NCBI GenBank assembly: GCA_028279375.1
Contig: JANQNW010000003.1
Coordinates: forward strand, 181,256 to 245,255
Direction: 5' to 3'
DNA: 64,000 bases
From: Phycisphaerales bacterium
Lineage (GTDB): Bacteria; Planctomycetota; Phycisphaerae; Phycisphaerales; UBA1924
This document shows positions 16,107 through 26,115 of the stretch, piece by piece. The stretch's first letter is position 1. Each line of letters begins with the position of its first letter. The notes beneath the pieces are model-generated. The model had not been told where the DNA came from and ran no database searches. It saw only the letters and a program-made list of their open reading frames with translations. Made by a program: the position numbers and the translations under genes.

Positions 16107-19100
16107 TTGGAAGAGCCGGGGCGCGACAAGACGAGACGGAAAGGGCGTCGCCTGCGTCGCACGCTGGTGGGTGTCGTCGCGGCGGTGGCGCTTCTCCTGG
16201 TGACAGTCGCCGTCGGTTTGCCATACGTCGTCGCGACGTTCGGCCCCGGCCTGATTCAGGAAGCGATACGTGAGTCGGCCGGTGCGGGGACGACCGCTGA
16301 AGTCGTCGGGCTTCACGTCTCGTGGACAGGTTTGCTACGGGCGGACAAGGTGCACCTCGTCGACGAGAAGCAAGGGCTCGATGCGTCGCTCTCGGTCGAA
16401 AAGGACGGAGGTCTGATCGGACTCCTGCGCGGGGGGGCGAACCTCGGAACGATTCGCGTCGGCGGGTCACTTGTGAAGGATGTCGGCCCCGCGCCGCGCG
16501 ACGGTGAAGCATCAGGGACGCTCGGCGAGAAAGGAACTCCACGATCAACCTCAAGCGGGCGCCCTCTGCAGATTCCCGCTGGTCTCTCGGCGGACATCGA
16601 TATTCAGAATCTGCAGGTGACCATCGGACCACGACGGCGCGAAGGGTTCACCCTGAGCGCGTTCGACGGGACGATCGACGGCGCTGTCGCGGTCGGGCTT
16701 CAGGGTTCAGTCAAGGCTGATCTCCGCACGCAGTGCCATGATGAGGCGCTCGAAGTGATCGTGGACATCAGTGATCTGTGGGATCGTCAAGGGCAGGTTC
16801 AGCCGGATCTCGCCGTCGTGAAGGCGTCGGCGCAGGGCCGGATTGCCGCCGACACATTCAACAGACTCAATGAAATTCTCGAGTTGGGATTCGACACGGC
16901 TGATGGCCCGCTCGCCCTCGTTTCGAAGCTTGATCAGGACGAACGAGGAAGATCGCTTTCGATCGATCTCGGGGAAGCCGGCGTCACACCGATCTGGGTC
17001 AACGGCGCGCTCCGAGTGTCGCCGGAGCAGGCGCTCCTGGAGCGTCCGGTGGCGTTCGGGCTCACGATGTCGCCGAAGTCAGTCGGCGAGTATCTCACCA
17101 ACTTTGACGCTGTCGTCGATATGCAGAGCGATGTCGCGTTCGAGGCGACAATAGATCAGGTCGACTTCGACCGAACACGCACCGGAGGGGACGCTGTTCG
17201 CGCACTGAAATTTAGGGCGTCCTCGACACCGATTTCCGCCGCAGTGTCCTACGTCGACGGAACCGCCAGCCGGGTTGAAATCGAACCGCTGGAGATCGTC
17301 GCTGACGCCGGCCACCTGTCCGAAGAGCGCACACTGCGCGTGACAAGCAGTGCGAGGATCAACGGCTCGTCGGCGGGAGATCTCGAGATTAGGGCGGATC
17401 TTTCTGCATTGGCGGATGAATCGATCGAGCTCTCGGATGTCTCGCGCATCAGCGGGGAATTCAAGGCGACGAAGATCTCGTCAGAGCTTCTGAATCCATT
17501 CCTGGCAAAGATCGGATTGGACGCCCGGGACCTCTTCGGGCAATCCATGTCTCTTGAAGTCGAACTTGATGATCAGGCGCAGCCGGATCGTGACGGCGCC
17601 CCTGCGCGCGCGATCACGCTGTCGCTGGCGAGCTCCAATCTCAACGGCGATGCGATCTTCGATCTCAGCGCCGAGCGCCTGTCCCTGAGAGAGTCGGCGG
17701 CGTTTCGAGTGAAGGACACCCGCGCCGCCATTACGGAGTCCATCAAGGCGGGCGAGTACCGCGCGTTCGAGAGTGGGAAGGCTGAGTTCTCCATCGGGGC
17801 ATTCGAGCTTCCACACGACTACTGGCGCCCGAAGCTCGCCCTCGCCGAAGGATCGGCTTCGCTGAAGATTGAGGATTTCCGTTTCGTCGAACGGGGATCG
17901 AACGGCGAGGCGGACACCAGTCTCGAGGGCGCCGTTGTGGCCGAGGTGTCGCTGAGCCCCAGCGCTCCGATTCAGGCAAGCCTGAGAGTCGAGGGAACTG
18001 GGGCGCCCGATCCACTCCTGATCGATCTCAGTTGCTCATTCCGCCAGGCGCCGAGCGATGACTCGAAGGTCGCGTCGCCTTTCGGCGCCACGATCAAGAT
18101 CGAGAATGTGCCCTCTCACACACTGTTTGCCGGGGAGGGCTCGGATGTTCTCGAGCAGTTCCTCGTCGAAGCAGTTGGCGACAAGTTCTCCCTCAAAGGG
18201 GATATTCAGGGCGCTGGTGACGGAAGCGTGTTTCGAGCGCCACTGACGATCTCCTCTCCCAATGTCGACGGATCGACCACACTCGAGTGGGCGCCGGGCA
18301 GGCGGCTCGCAGCCCTTGACGTGGACCTCGATATGGAGGCGCAGCCGCTGATCCTGCGCGCAGCGCTTCAGGATCTCGATCCTGATGACGACGACGTCGA
18401 GGTGATCGCGCTCGGCGAGCCCGTTCGCGCCGTCGTCGAGTGCGACGAGATTCGATGGGAGTGGAACGAGGTCGGCGAGCTTGTTCTGGCGCCGCTTGAA
18501 GTCAATGCGCGCGTTGAGGATTTCATGCAGCTCGAGAACATCGAGATCCCAAGTGTCGGTCGTGCGGACCTGATGCTGGGAGACTCTCGAACCAAGATGA
18601 GCTACGACCCGACGCGGGATCCGCAGACCATCATCACCTATCAAGCGAGCTTCGGAAGTCTGCAGACCGGCAGCCAACCCCTCGGCTCGATCTCCATGAC
18701 GGGGCGTGTCGGGAGGGTGCGCACCGTCATTGACTACGACCTTCAGGTTCAGGAACTCGGGGCGGCCGTGCAGCGATTCCCCGATCCCGAGGCCATTCTC
18801 GCTGCGCTCGGTGAGACCATCGATCTGAGCGGATCTGTTCAGATTCTCGATGCGCGAACTGAGATTGGTTTCGATGTGAACTCGCCTCGCGTGAAAGGCG
18901 CCGGCACGCTCTCGCTGATCGAGGGCGTCATCGGCGTCGAGGACAAGACGACCATCGAGTGGCGTGTTGGCGAGGACTATGCGAACTCGACATTGACGCG
19001 TTTCAGACCATGGCTCGCTGAGCGTGTGCGCTTCGATGGAGAGACCACGATCGCAGTCGAAGCATCGCGCTTCGTCATCGGGACGGACGGATCGCCTGTC

Positions 19101-20270
19101 GACCGTGACCGTAAAGCTCTCGATGCGAGTGTCAGGCTCAGCGGCCTCAATCTCACGGGCGATGGCGGTTGGAATCGCCCGATCGAGGAGGCGCGGATCG
19201 TCGTCAAGAATGATCCATCCATCCGTGGGATGTCGATCGATGGGCTCTTTGATTTCGGCGAGAAGAAGCGGCTGAATCTGGCTGCGTCTGTTCGCAATCT
19301 GACTGATGGCGCAGGGACTTGGACGCCGAGCGACTCGACCACGGCGATTCAAATGACTGGCGACACACCGAGTGTCATCCTGGATGCGCTCGCCTATGCC
19401 GAGGGATACATCGCCGAGGCGACCGGGAGCTGGGTCGATGTCGATCTTGCGCTGGCGTTCGAGCCGGATGACTCAGCGCCGGCGCACGCGAAGCTGACAT
19501 CGCCGCGCGTGCAGGTCAGTCTCGTGGGCGTGGTCGAAGAGGGTGTCTTCAAGGCCACAGAGGAGGCGCGCGTTGAGCAGCGCATCATGACGCCGGAATA
19601 CGGCGAGATGCTCTTCGGCGTCTTCTTCCCGCTGGTGACGAACGTCGAGAAGACGACTGATGAGGCGCCGGCGATCTTCACGGCGACGGACCTCTCGATC
19701 GGACTCGACGGCGACCTCGCGAAGATCAACGGCGATGTCAATGTCGATCTCGGCGTGGTTCGGTTCGAAACCGAGGAGTTCTTCGGAAGACTGCTCGAGG
19801 CGACAAAGAACAACTCTCGCGGGAAGCTCCTCCAGAACTGGCCGAAGTTCGACGCGAAGTTTCGGGATGGCGTCATTACCTACAAGCGCGTCAATCTGCC
19901 GATCGGCGACTTCACGCTTGGAACGAAAGGCACGGTGGACCTGCCCGAGGGAGAGGTGAATCTCATCACTTATGTCCCCATCGCGGCGGCGACGGCAGAG
20001 GTCGGAAAGGCGATGGCGAAACTTCCGGGCCTGGGCGGCGCCGCGACGATTCCGCTCCGCACCCGGGGGCCCTATGGCGATCTCTCGACGGACTTCGCCG
20101 CGGATCAGGTCCCGGGAGAGATTCTGACTGCGCCGGGGAGGCTCCTGCAACAGATCTTCCGCGACGCCACAGGCTCCGGAAGATCGCGCGTCCGTGACAA
20201 GGCGCCTGAGGAGGACGAATCCACCGCGGAACTCTCTGACGGTGGGGAGTCAGACGACCCCGGGTCGTAA
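16107..20270 (+). CDS. Giant AsmA-like envelope protein
   Basis: This 1387-residue protein has a basic N-terminus (RRKGRRLRR) and one transmembrane segment (residues ~20-45). The rest is a long periplasmic region of repeating amphipathic beta strands. Late segments such as GDFTLGTKGTVDLPEGEVNLITYVP and the final PLRTRGPYGDLSTDFA resemble the C-terminal part of AsmA/YdbH/TamB-type proteins, which form lipid-conducting beta-groove bridges between membranes. TTG 16107 is chosen because GAGGGAAGG lies just upstream and no better start exists. It ends 9 bp from the convergent thioredoxin-NHL gene. Phospholipid transport is an inference from the fold type. Confidence 0.85.
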   Translation: MEEPGRDKTRRKGRRLRRTLVGVVAAVALLLVTVAVGLPYVVATFGPGLIQEAIRESAGAGTTAEVVGLHVSWTGLLRADKVHLVDEKQGLDASLSVEKDGGLIGLLRGGANLGTIRVGGSLVKDVGPAPRDGEASGTLGEKGTPRSTSSGRPLQIPAGLSADIDIQNLQVTIGPRRREGFTLSAFDGTIDGAVAVGLQGSVKADLRTQCHDEALEVIVDISDLWDRQGQVQPDLAVVKASAQGRIAADTFNRLNEILELGFDTADGPLALVSKLDQDERGRSLSIDLGEAGVTPIWVNGALRVSPEQALLERPVAFGLTMSPKSVGEYLTNFDAVVDMQSDVAFEATIDQVDFDRTRTGGDAVRALKFRASSTPISAAVSYVDGTASRVEIEPLEIVADAGHLSEERTLRVTSSARINGSSAGDLEIRADLSALADESIELSDVSRISGEFKATKISSELLNPFLAKIGLDARDLFGQSMSLEVELDDQAQPDRDGAPARAITLSLASSNLNGDAIFDLSAERLSLRESAAFRVKDTRAAITESIKAGEYRAFESGKAEFSIGAFELPHDYWRPKLALAEGSASLKIEDFRFVERGSNGEADTSLEGAVVAEVSLSPSAPIQASLRVEGTGAPDPLLIDLSCSFRQAPSDDSKVASPFGATIKIENVPSHTLFAGEGSDVLEQFLVEAVGDKFSLKGDIQGAGDGSVFRAPLTISSPNVDGSTTLEWAPGRRLAALDVDLDMEAQPLILRAALQDLDPDDDDVEVIALGEPVRAVVECDEIRWEWNEVGELVLAPLEVNARVEDFMQLENIEIPSVGRADLMLGDSRTKMSYDPTRDPQTIITYQASFGSLQTGSQPLGSISMTGRVGRVRTVIDYDLQVQELGAAVQRFPDPEAILAALGETIDLSGSVQILDARTEIGFDVNSPRVKGAGTLSLIEGVIGVEDKTTIEWRVGEDYANSTLTRFRPWLAERVRFDGETTIAVEASRFVIGTDGSPVDRDRKALDASVRLSGLNLTGDGGWNRPIEEARIVVKNDPSIRGMSIDGLFDFGEKKRLNLAASVRNLTDGAGTWTPSDSTTAIQMTGDTPSVILDALAYAEGYIAEATGSWVDVDLALAFEPDDSAPAHAKLTSPRVQVSLVGVVEEGVFKATEEARVEQRIMTPEYGEMLFGVFFPLVTNVEKTTDEAPAIFTATDLSIGLDGDLAKINGDVNVDLGVVRFETEEFFGRLLEATKNNSRGKLLQNWPKFDAKFRDGVITYKRVNLPIGDFTLGTKGTVDLPEGEVNLITYVPIAAATAEVGKAMAKLPGLGGAATIPLRTRGPYGDLSTDFAADQVPGEILTAPGRLLQQIFRDATGSGRSRVRDKAPEEDESTAELSDGGESDDPGS

Positions 20271-20279
20271 GCGCGACAG

Positions 20280-22226
20280 TTACTTCGCCGGTATCTCGAG
20301 CGGCAGCTCGATCGTGCGGGAGTCGGTCTCGCCATCCGCTTGTTCGAAGAGCGCGCTGAGCGTCACGACGTACTCACGATTCTCTTGCGATTCGAAAGCG
20401 GCGTCCGGGAACAGCAGGGACCCCTCGACGGGAGAGAATGTGCGCTGCACAACGGGCGTTCGATTTCCGTTCCTGACTTCAGAAATCACGACAGTCAACG
20501 GGGCCTGATCGGAAAGCGAGATCAGGGGCGCGTATTCGGGATCGAGAATGATCTTCCCGCGTGAGCGCTTCGCCGTGATAGAGGGCATGGAGTCGTTGTG
20601 ATTGGCATCGGCGCCAGGAACGAGGCGGCTTCGCTCTGACCCTCGGAGAAACACCTCCGTCCAGTCGCCGGAGTCGAGGTCGAGGAGCAGGACACGGTGA
20701 TTGTTCGTATCCGCGATCGCCGCGAGGGACTGGTCGGCGACGCGGACGGCGTCGAGACCAGCGGGTTCGTTGAGATAAAAGGGCGTGGGGTTCGTCCCAT
20801 CCGCAGGCGACCACGCCGTGCTGAGGCGACGATCGGGGTCAATCCACTTGAGCTTGTCGTTGTAGGTGTCTGCAACGATCAGACGATCGCGATCTCCATC
20901 CCGAACCACCGCAACGCCCAGCGCATGCTGCAATCGCGCGACGTCGGCCGAGCCATCGATGTCACCAAAGTCGAAGAGACCCTTGCCGACGATCGAGCGT
21001 ACGAAGTCATCTTCGAAATCGAGATAGCGAATTGCTGAAACCTCGGAGTCCGCAAAGTAGAGGCGGGACGCGTCGCTGGAGAGCGCAAGGCCCGAAGGCT
21101 GCGCCAGCGCCGCATCCGGCGCCGGGGCGTCGGTGATGTTCTCCCAGCCGGAGCCTGCGAGTACCTTTGCGACTTCAGTCTTCGTATCAGCGCTCCAGAG
21201 CTGGTGTGTCCCGGCCATCGCGATGTAGAGCGTGCGATCATCCGGGCTGAGTTCGAGCGCCCATGGCGAGCTCAGGCGCTGGTCCCGTCCGATCATGCCG
21301 CCCTTGCGATCCCGGCCCTGGATCCCGTCGCCGACGAATGTCGTCACGATTCTCTTCTCGAGATCGATGCGTCGGATCGCGTGGTTGCGCGTGTCGGCGA
21401 CGTAGAGCGTCTTCCGATCCGAGGTGAGCGCCATCCCCTGCGGGTCTGCGAATCGCGCATCCTCTGCGCGCCCGTTGCCGAAGGCTCGCTCGGGGCCTCC
21501 GAACACGGTGATGATCTCGGCGCCGCCGTGCTCGTCTGGCCAGCCCGCGTGGATCACGCGGTTGTTGGAGGAGTCCGCAATGAAGAGATGTCCGGCGTCA
21601 GTTTCGGTCGGCGGCGCCAGCAGGACCTTTCCCGGAAATGACAGGCCGGAGACCGAAGCGTGCGGACGCTCGAGCTTCGGCACGAATCGCTTCTCGGCGA
21701 GCGCGCCGTTTTCTTCTGCATCTTCGAGCGCTTGCAGAATGGCGTCCTCCAGCACGTCTCGATGTCCCTCGCCGGAGACGGCGCCGATGATGACGCCGTC
21801 GGCGCCGATGACGACGAGCGTCGGCCAGGCGCGCGCGCCGTACTTCCGCCAGATCGAGAAGTCCTGGTCAACGACGACCGGATGGTGCACGCCGTACCGG
21901 CGCACCGCGCCCTGCACGCTGTCCAGCCGAGCTTCGTTCTCGAACTTCGCGGAATGGACGCCCACAACGACGAACGGGTCGTCCGCAAATCGCTCTTCGA
22001 GGTACTCGAGATCCGCAAGCACATGAATGCAGTTGATGCAGCAGAATGTCCAGAAATCGAGCAGCACGACGTGGCCCTTGAGTTCGTCATCGAACTCGAG
22101 GGGCTCCTCCGTGTTGATCCAGCCGACATTCGGCGCGAGTGCGGGCGCTGAGAACTGGGCGGCTGATGGCGCCGCGAGGATCGTGACGGACAGGACAAAG
22201 CAAGACAGACTGCGGTTGAATCGCAT
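20280..22226 (-). CDS. Exported thioredoxin-like protein with NHL beta-propeller
   Basis: This 648-residue protein resembles bacterial homologues of NHLRC2. It has a signal peptide (1-~23), a thioredoxin-like domain (~35-185) with FWTFCCINCIH, a CINC active site at 63-66 of the TlpA/resA type, and RAWPTLVVIG with the cis-Pro. NHL repeats follow to ~560 (FIADSSNNRVIHAG, PQGMALTSDRKTLYVADTRNHAIRRID, IVADTYNDKLKWID) and a C-terminal beta domain ends the protein. The role is probably extracytoplasmic thiol-disulfide exchange, with an unknown partner bound by the propeller. ATG 22226 has GAGGGG upstream. It is the last gene of the minus-strand run, 60 bp after the ABC exporter. Confidence 0.9.
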   Translation of the reverse strand: MRFNRSLSCFVLSVTILAAPSAAQFSAPALAPNVGWINTEEPLEFDDELKGHVVLLDFWTFCCINCIHVLADLEYLEERFADDPFVVVGVHSAKFENEARLDSVQGAVRRYGVHHPVVVDQDFSIWRKYGARAWPTLVVIGADGVIIGAVSGEGHRDVLEDAILQALEDAEENGALAEKRFVPKLERPHASVSGLSFPGKVLLAPPTETDAGHLFIADSSNNRVIHAGWPDEHGGAEIITVFGGPERAFGNGRAEDARFADPQGMALTSDRKTLYVADTRNHAIRRIDLEKRIVTTFVGDGIQGRDRKGGMIGRDQRLSSPWALELSPDDRTLYIAMAGTHQLWSADTKTEVAKVLAGSGWENITDAPAPDAALAQPSGLALSSDASRLYFADSEVSAIRYLDFEDDFVRSIVGKGLFDFGDIDGSADVARLQHALGVAVVRDGDRDRLIVADTYNDKLKWIDPDRRLSTAWSPADGTNPTPFYLNEPAGLDAVRVADQSLAAIADTNNHRVLLLDLDSGDWTEVFLRGSERSRLVPGADANHNDSMPSITAKRSRGKIILDPEYAPLISLSDQAPLTVVISEVRNGNRTPVVQRTFSPVEGSLLFPDAAFESQENREYVVTLSALFEQADGETDSRTIELPLEIPAK

Positions 22227-22286
22227 CGGTACCCCTCGTGATGGACGTCTGGCGCCGGTGTTTGGCAAACGGTATTCGCCGCCGAC

Positions 22287-24233
22287 CTATTCCGCGGATT
22301 CAGGTGTAGCGCTCGTGGTCGCTGAAGGCCTCTTCGGGACACTCTGCTGAGCCTCTACGACGACCGCGCCGTCGCGCGCAAGCCCTTCGTCTGCAGCGCC
22401 CTCAAGCGACCTCCGGAGCTGCGTATTCGTCAGGCTCTGATAGAGCGCGCATCGCTCCAGGAGCTCCGCATGGGCCCCGATGTCCACGATTCGCCCCTCA
22501 TCCATCACGACGATCCGGTCGGCGCGCTCAACGGTGTTCAGGCGATGCGCAACCACCAGGCAGGTCCGGCCCTCGGCGAACTGCTTGAGCGCCTCGCCGA
22601 TCGCTCGTTCGCTCTCGGCGTCGATCATGCTCGTGGCCTCATCGAGGATCAGAATCGCGGGATCCCGCAGAATCGCGCGGGCGATCGCGATGCGCTGGCG
22701 CTGGCCGCCGGAGAGCGTCAGTCCCTGCTCGCCGACGTGTTCATCGAATCCATCTGGCTTCTCTTCGATGAATCTGAGAGCGCCTGCCTTGCGCGCCGCT
22801 TCCCGAATGTCCTCACGCGTCGCCGCCGGCGCCGCATAGGCGATGTTGGAGGCGATCGTTCCGTCGAACAGCACAACCTCCTGTGTGACAACGCCGATCT
22901 GGCGCCGAAGCGACCGCAGGTGGACGTCAGAGATGTCACACCCGTCGATGCTGATCGTTCCGCTCGTCGGGCTGAAGAGGCGGGGAACGAGTGAGAGCAA
23001 TGTTGTCTTTCCGCAGCCATTCGGTCCGACGAAGGCGATCGTCTCGCCGTGCTCGATACGGAGATTCACATCGCGTATCGCCGGCGACTCCGCCTCGGGA
23101 TATCTGAACGAGACATCTCTGAACTCGATCGACTCATGATGGCGTCCGATCTTCCTTCTCTTTCTCGCGTGGTCGATGAAGAGATGGAAGGGCTCCGGTT
23201 CGGCGCCGATGACTTCATCGACGCGCACGGCGGCGGCTTCCGACGCCTGAATCTCCTGCGCCACCTTGGTCAGCGGCTTGAGCGTGTCGCCGGCGACCGC
23301 CAGACCCATGAGCGCGCCCATGAAGTTCGTCAACTCGATCCTTCCATCGATGATGAACTTCGCAGCGATAATCGCGAGCCCGCCGACGACAAAGAGCATC
23401 ACGCTCTGCGTCAGCGGATCAGCAAGCGCCTTCGCGGTCCGCGCCCGGAGCTGCTCGCGCATCATGGCTCGATTGTGCTGCGAGAATCTCCCGAGTTCGT
23501 ATCGTTCACTCGAGTGCGTCTTGATGACACGCAGACTCTGAAGCGATTCATTCCCTGCCTGCAGCAGCTTCGCCTGCGCGCGCATAGCGCCGCGCGCCGC
23601 ACGGCGAATCTGTTTGCCGAGTTTGCGGACAATCGTGAATACGATCGGAAGCACAAGCAATGCAACCAGCGTCAGGCGTGGCTCGAAGTAGATCGCGACA
23701 GCGAGAGCCGCGGCGCCCTTGGTCAGTCGAGCCACGGTCTTGCCGGTGAGCGTCTGAAATCCGGTCATCAGCCCGTTTGTGTCACTCAGGATTCGACTGA
23801 GGATGTCGGAGGACTTCCCGACAACGGCTTCCATCGGCAGATGAATCGCCTGACGGAATGCGTCGCGCCGCACCGTCGCGACCGTGCGCACGGTGACGGT
23901 GTTGGCGAGGTACATATGACAGAAGTTCGCCGCGGCCCCGAAGACCGTCAGGATGCTCAGGACGATCACAAGGGCGACGACGGCGTCGAAGCGATCCGTC
24001 GGAACACTTGCGATCCAGCTTTCCGGAATGGCGACAGGCAGGCCTGCCGCGGCTTCCCGCGCGCGCTCCTGGAGCGTGATTGCATCCTTGCCGAGGATCT
24101 CCCGCAGCACATACACGATGCCGATGAGACCGCCGCCCATAGCGCTCGCGGAGATGAACGCCATCAGCAGGCTCGCAGCAAGCGTCCGCTTGTAGCGGAG
24201 CATCCTCCGTGCGTATTTCCAGAAGGGGGACAT
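22287..24233 (-). CDS. ABC exporter, MsbA-like half-transporter
   Basis: This 648-residue fusion of a six-helix membrane domain (~1-330) and a nucleotide-binding domain (~360-600) acts as a homodimer. Seen: Walker A GPNGCGKTT, Q-loop VVTQEVVLFDG, signature LSGGQRQRIAIARA, Walker B ILILDEATSMID and switch His VVAHRLNT. Similarity and context (LptF/G-like permease elsewhere in the window, Gram-negative envelope) fit a lipid-A-core flippase, but multidrug export is possible. A ~45-residue C-terminal tail (PKRPSATTSATPESAE) is low complexity. It lies between aroA and the thioredoxin-NHL gene, all minus strand with short gaps. Confidence 0.92.
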   Translation of the reverse strand: MSPFWKYARRMLRYKRTLAASLLMAFISASAMGGGLIGIVYVLREILGKDAITLQERAREAAAGLPVAIPESWIASVPTDRFDAVVALVIVLSILTVFGAAANFCHMYLANTVTVRTVATVRRDAFRQAIHLPMEAVVGKSSDILSRILSDTNGLMTGFQTLTGKTVARLTKGAAALAVAIYFEPRLTLVALLVLPIVFTIVRKLGKQIRRAARGAMRAQAKLLQAGNESLQSLRVIKTHSSERYELGRFSQHNRAMMREQLRARTAKALADPLTQSVMLFVVGGLAIIAAKFIIDGRIELTNFMGALMGLAVAGDTLKPLTKVAQEIQASEAAAVRVDEVIGAEPEPFHLFIDHARKRRKIGRHHESIEFRDVSFRYPEAESPAIRDVNLRIEHGETIAFVGPNGCGKTTLLSLVPRLFSPTSGTISIDGCDISDVHLRSLRRQIGVVTQEVVLFDGTIASNIAYAAPAATREDIREAARKAGALRFIEEKPDGFDEHVGEQGLTLSGGQRQRIAIARAILRDPAILILDEATSMIDAESERAIGEALKQFAEGRTCLVVAHRLNTVERADRIVVMDEGRIVDIGAHAELLERCALYQSLTNTQLRRSLEGAADEGLARDGAVVVEAQQSVPKRPSATTSATPESAE

Positions 24234-24304
24234 ATCGTTGGTGGGTGCGTACTGGGCGCCACATCGATGCGGCGTCGATCCTCGACTCTCGGAAAAGAGG
24301 GATT

Positions 24305-25741
24305 CTAGCAGGCGTAGAGGCGGGCGAGATCAGACCAGAACGTGGGATACGTCTTGCGGACGCAGCCGGGATCTCTGATCGAGACGTTCGGTCGGTACAG
24401 CCCAATCAGCGCCAGGGACATGGCCATGCGATGATCGTCATACGTGTCGAACTCGATGGCCTCCTCTGAGGAACTCACCGGAGGCGAGATCGTGATCGAG
24501 AGATCGCGCTCATCCTCAGTTATGTCACAGTGGGCGCCAAGCTTGGCGAGTTCCCGCCGAATCGCCTCGATGCGATCCGTTTCCTTCACGCGCAGTGTGC
24601 GAAGTCCTGAGATTGTCGTCGGTTTATTCGCGAAGCACGCGGCGACGGCGAGCGTCATCGCTGTATCCGGCATCGTTGAGAGATCAACGCGCACGCCGGA
24701 GAGACCGCCGCGCGATGCGGGCGGCGAAGCGACGCCGAGCCTGCCCTCTGATTCACCGGTCACGGCGCCCATGGCCGCAAGCACGGATGGAAAGCGCGCA
24801 TCGCCTTGCAGGCTCTCGCGCGAGAGCCCGGTGATTCGGCACGCTGACTCCCGGCCCATCGCCGCGGCCGCCCAGAAGTAACTGGCGCCGCTCGCATCGG
24901 GCTCGATCAGGATGTCGAACGCGCTGATCGGGCCGTGCCCGACGAAGAGCTCGCGCATGTCCGTGGACGCTGACACGTTCTTTGCGCCGAGAACGCGCAA
25001 GAGTTCGAGCGTCATTGCGATATAGGGGGTGCTCGTGACCTCTCCATCGATCGTGATGCGGATTCCATGCGGCGTCCACGGCGCGATGAGCAACAGCGCT
25101 GAAATGAACTGGCTCGATGCGGTTGTTCCGAACGCAACCTCAGATCCCATCGACGCGCGGTCAGGCGGCGTGATCCTGATGGGAGGACACTCGGTCCCCG
25201 CCAGGTGCTCGACCTCCGCTCCGAGCGCGCGAAGCGCGGCGGCGAGTTCGCCAATCGGACGTTCTCGCATGCGCGGGCCGCCGTCGATCGTCACCGGACC
25301 ATCGGCGTGCAGCGCCGCGGCGGCCAGAAACCGGGTCGCCGTGCCGGCGTTCGCGAGATCGACCTGCGTGGTTCCCTGCAGCGCGCCGCCGCCACCGCGA
25401 ACTCGCATCGCGGGTTCGACGCGCTCGCCCGGCAGTTCTCCACGCGCGTCAACTTCTACGCCGAGCGATCCAAGGGCGGTGGACATTCGTTCGACATCCT
25501 CGGCTCCGATCAGGGGGCGGCGGAGCGTCGAGACGCCGTCGGCCAGCGCCGCCAGAAGAAGGGCGCGATTCGTCAGACTCTTCGATCCAGGCGGCGCGAG
25601 TTCAACCGAAAACGGAATGCCCAACGGAAGCATGGGTATCGGATTGGGGAGCGACTCGAGTGGCTGCTGAAGGACTCTCGCGAAGCTCAGGCGTCGCTGC
25701 TGCGCATCGATCTCAGGCTGCGGAGTCTCGCCGGCGCTCAC
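24305..25741 (-). CDS. aroA: 3-phosphoshikimate 1-carboxyvinyltransferase (EPSP synthase)
   Basis: It joins shikimate-3-phosphate and PEP in aromatic amino-acid synthesis. Seen: LAPPGSKSLTNRALLLAALA (S3P/PEP site), LANAGTATRFLAAA, DGGPRMRERPIGEL, LRVKETDRIEAI and TYDDHRMAMSLALIGL. The protein is 478 residues, about 40 longer than usual, because it starts with an unconserved N-terminal stretch. GTG 25741 overlaps the groES stop as GTGA, implying translational coupling. An internal ATG (codon 37, just before the conserved core) is an alternative start without a clear ribosome site. Confidence 0.93.
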   Translation of the reverse strand: MSAGETPQPEIDAQQRRLSFARVLQQPLESLPNPIPMLPLGIPFSVELAPPGSKSLTNRALLLAALADGVSTLRRPLIGAEDVERMSTALGSLGVEVDARGELPGERVEPAMRVRGGGGALQGTTQVDLANAGTATRFLAAAALHADGPVTIDGGPRMRERPIGELAAALRALGAEVEHLAGTECPPIRITPPDRASMGSEVAFGTTASSQFISALLLIAPWTPHGIRITIDGEVTSTPYIAMTLELLRVLGAKNVSASTDMRELFVGHGPISAFDILIEPDASGASYFWAAAAMGRESACRITGLSRESLQGDARFPSVLAAMGAVTGESEGRLGVASPPASRGGLSGVRVDLSTMPDTAMTLAVAACFANKPTTISGLRTLRVKETDRIEAIRRELAKLGAHCDITEDERDLSITISPPVSSSEEAIEFDTYDDHRMAMSLALIGLYRPNVSIRDPGCVRKTYPTFWSDLARLYAC

Positions 25742-26076
25742 GGCGAACGCTCGTCCGATCCTGCTTTGCGGAAGACGGCGACGATGTCCTCGACGGGAAT
25801 GACGAAGAGCCGATTGTCGCCCTCGAAGTCAACGGGAATTCCCTGCTTCGGATTGAAGAGGACGCGGTCGTAGTTGCGGATCGGGTACTTCTCGTCGAGT
25901 TCGATCTCGGCGGAGACGCTGACAATGCGTCCCGTCAGTGTCGGAATCTCGATCTTGTCCGGTAGATGAATGCCGGACTTCGTCTGCTTCTTGTCCTCGT
26001 CCTTGCGAATGAGCACGCGAGCGCCAATCGGCTCGATCACTTCCAGTTTCGCGGACGTCTTGTTGGCGTCGGGCAT
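25738..26076 (-). CDS. groES: GroES-like co-chaperonin, divergent and without GroEL
   Basis: This 112-residue protein has the Cpn10 pattern: PIGARVLIRKDEDKKQTKSGIHLPD (with the mobile-loop position TKSGI), GRIVSVS and DRVLFNPKQG, ending FVIPVEDIVAVF, comparable to LVMREDDILAVI in E. coli. It departs from the consensus in the KYAGTEV stretch (here NPKQGIPVDF) and has a ~14-residue N-terminal extension and a short charged tail. The SGI mobile loop suggests it can still contact a chaperonin. No groEL is in the window. It lies between moeB-like and aroA and overlaps aroA by 4 bp. Confidence 0.82.
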   Translation of the reverse strand: MPDANKTSAKLEVIEPIGARVLIRKDEDKKQTKSGIHLPDKIEIPTLTGRIVSVSAEIELDEKYPIRNYDRVLFNPKQGIPVDFEGDNRLFVIPVEDIVAVFRKAGSDERSP

Positions 26077-26115
26077 GATGTATCCAATGTACGCGATAGG
26101 GTGGTCGAAGGCCGT

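Noticed and set aside
18036..19352. A 438-codon minus-strand frame within the AsmA-like gene
   Set aside because: No ribosome site or motifs, and it is fully contained in a longer supported gene.
23049..24308. A 419-codon plus-strand frame opposite the ABC exporter
   Set aside because: The ABC exporter carries all nucleotide-binding motifs on the other strand; the frame is a shadow.
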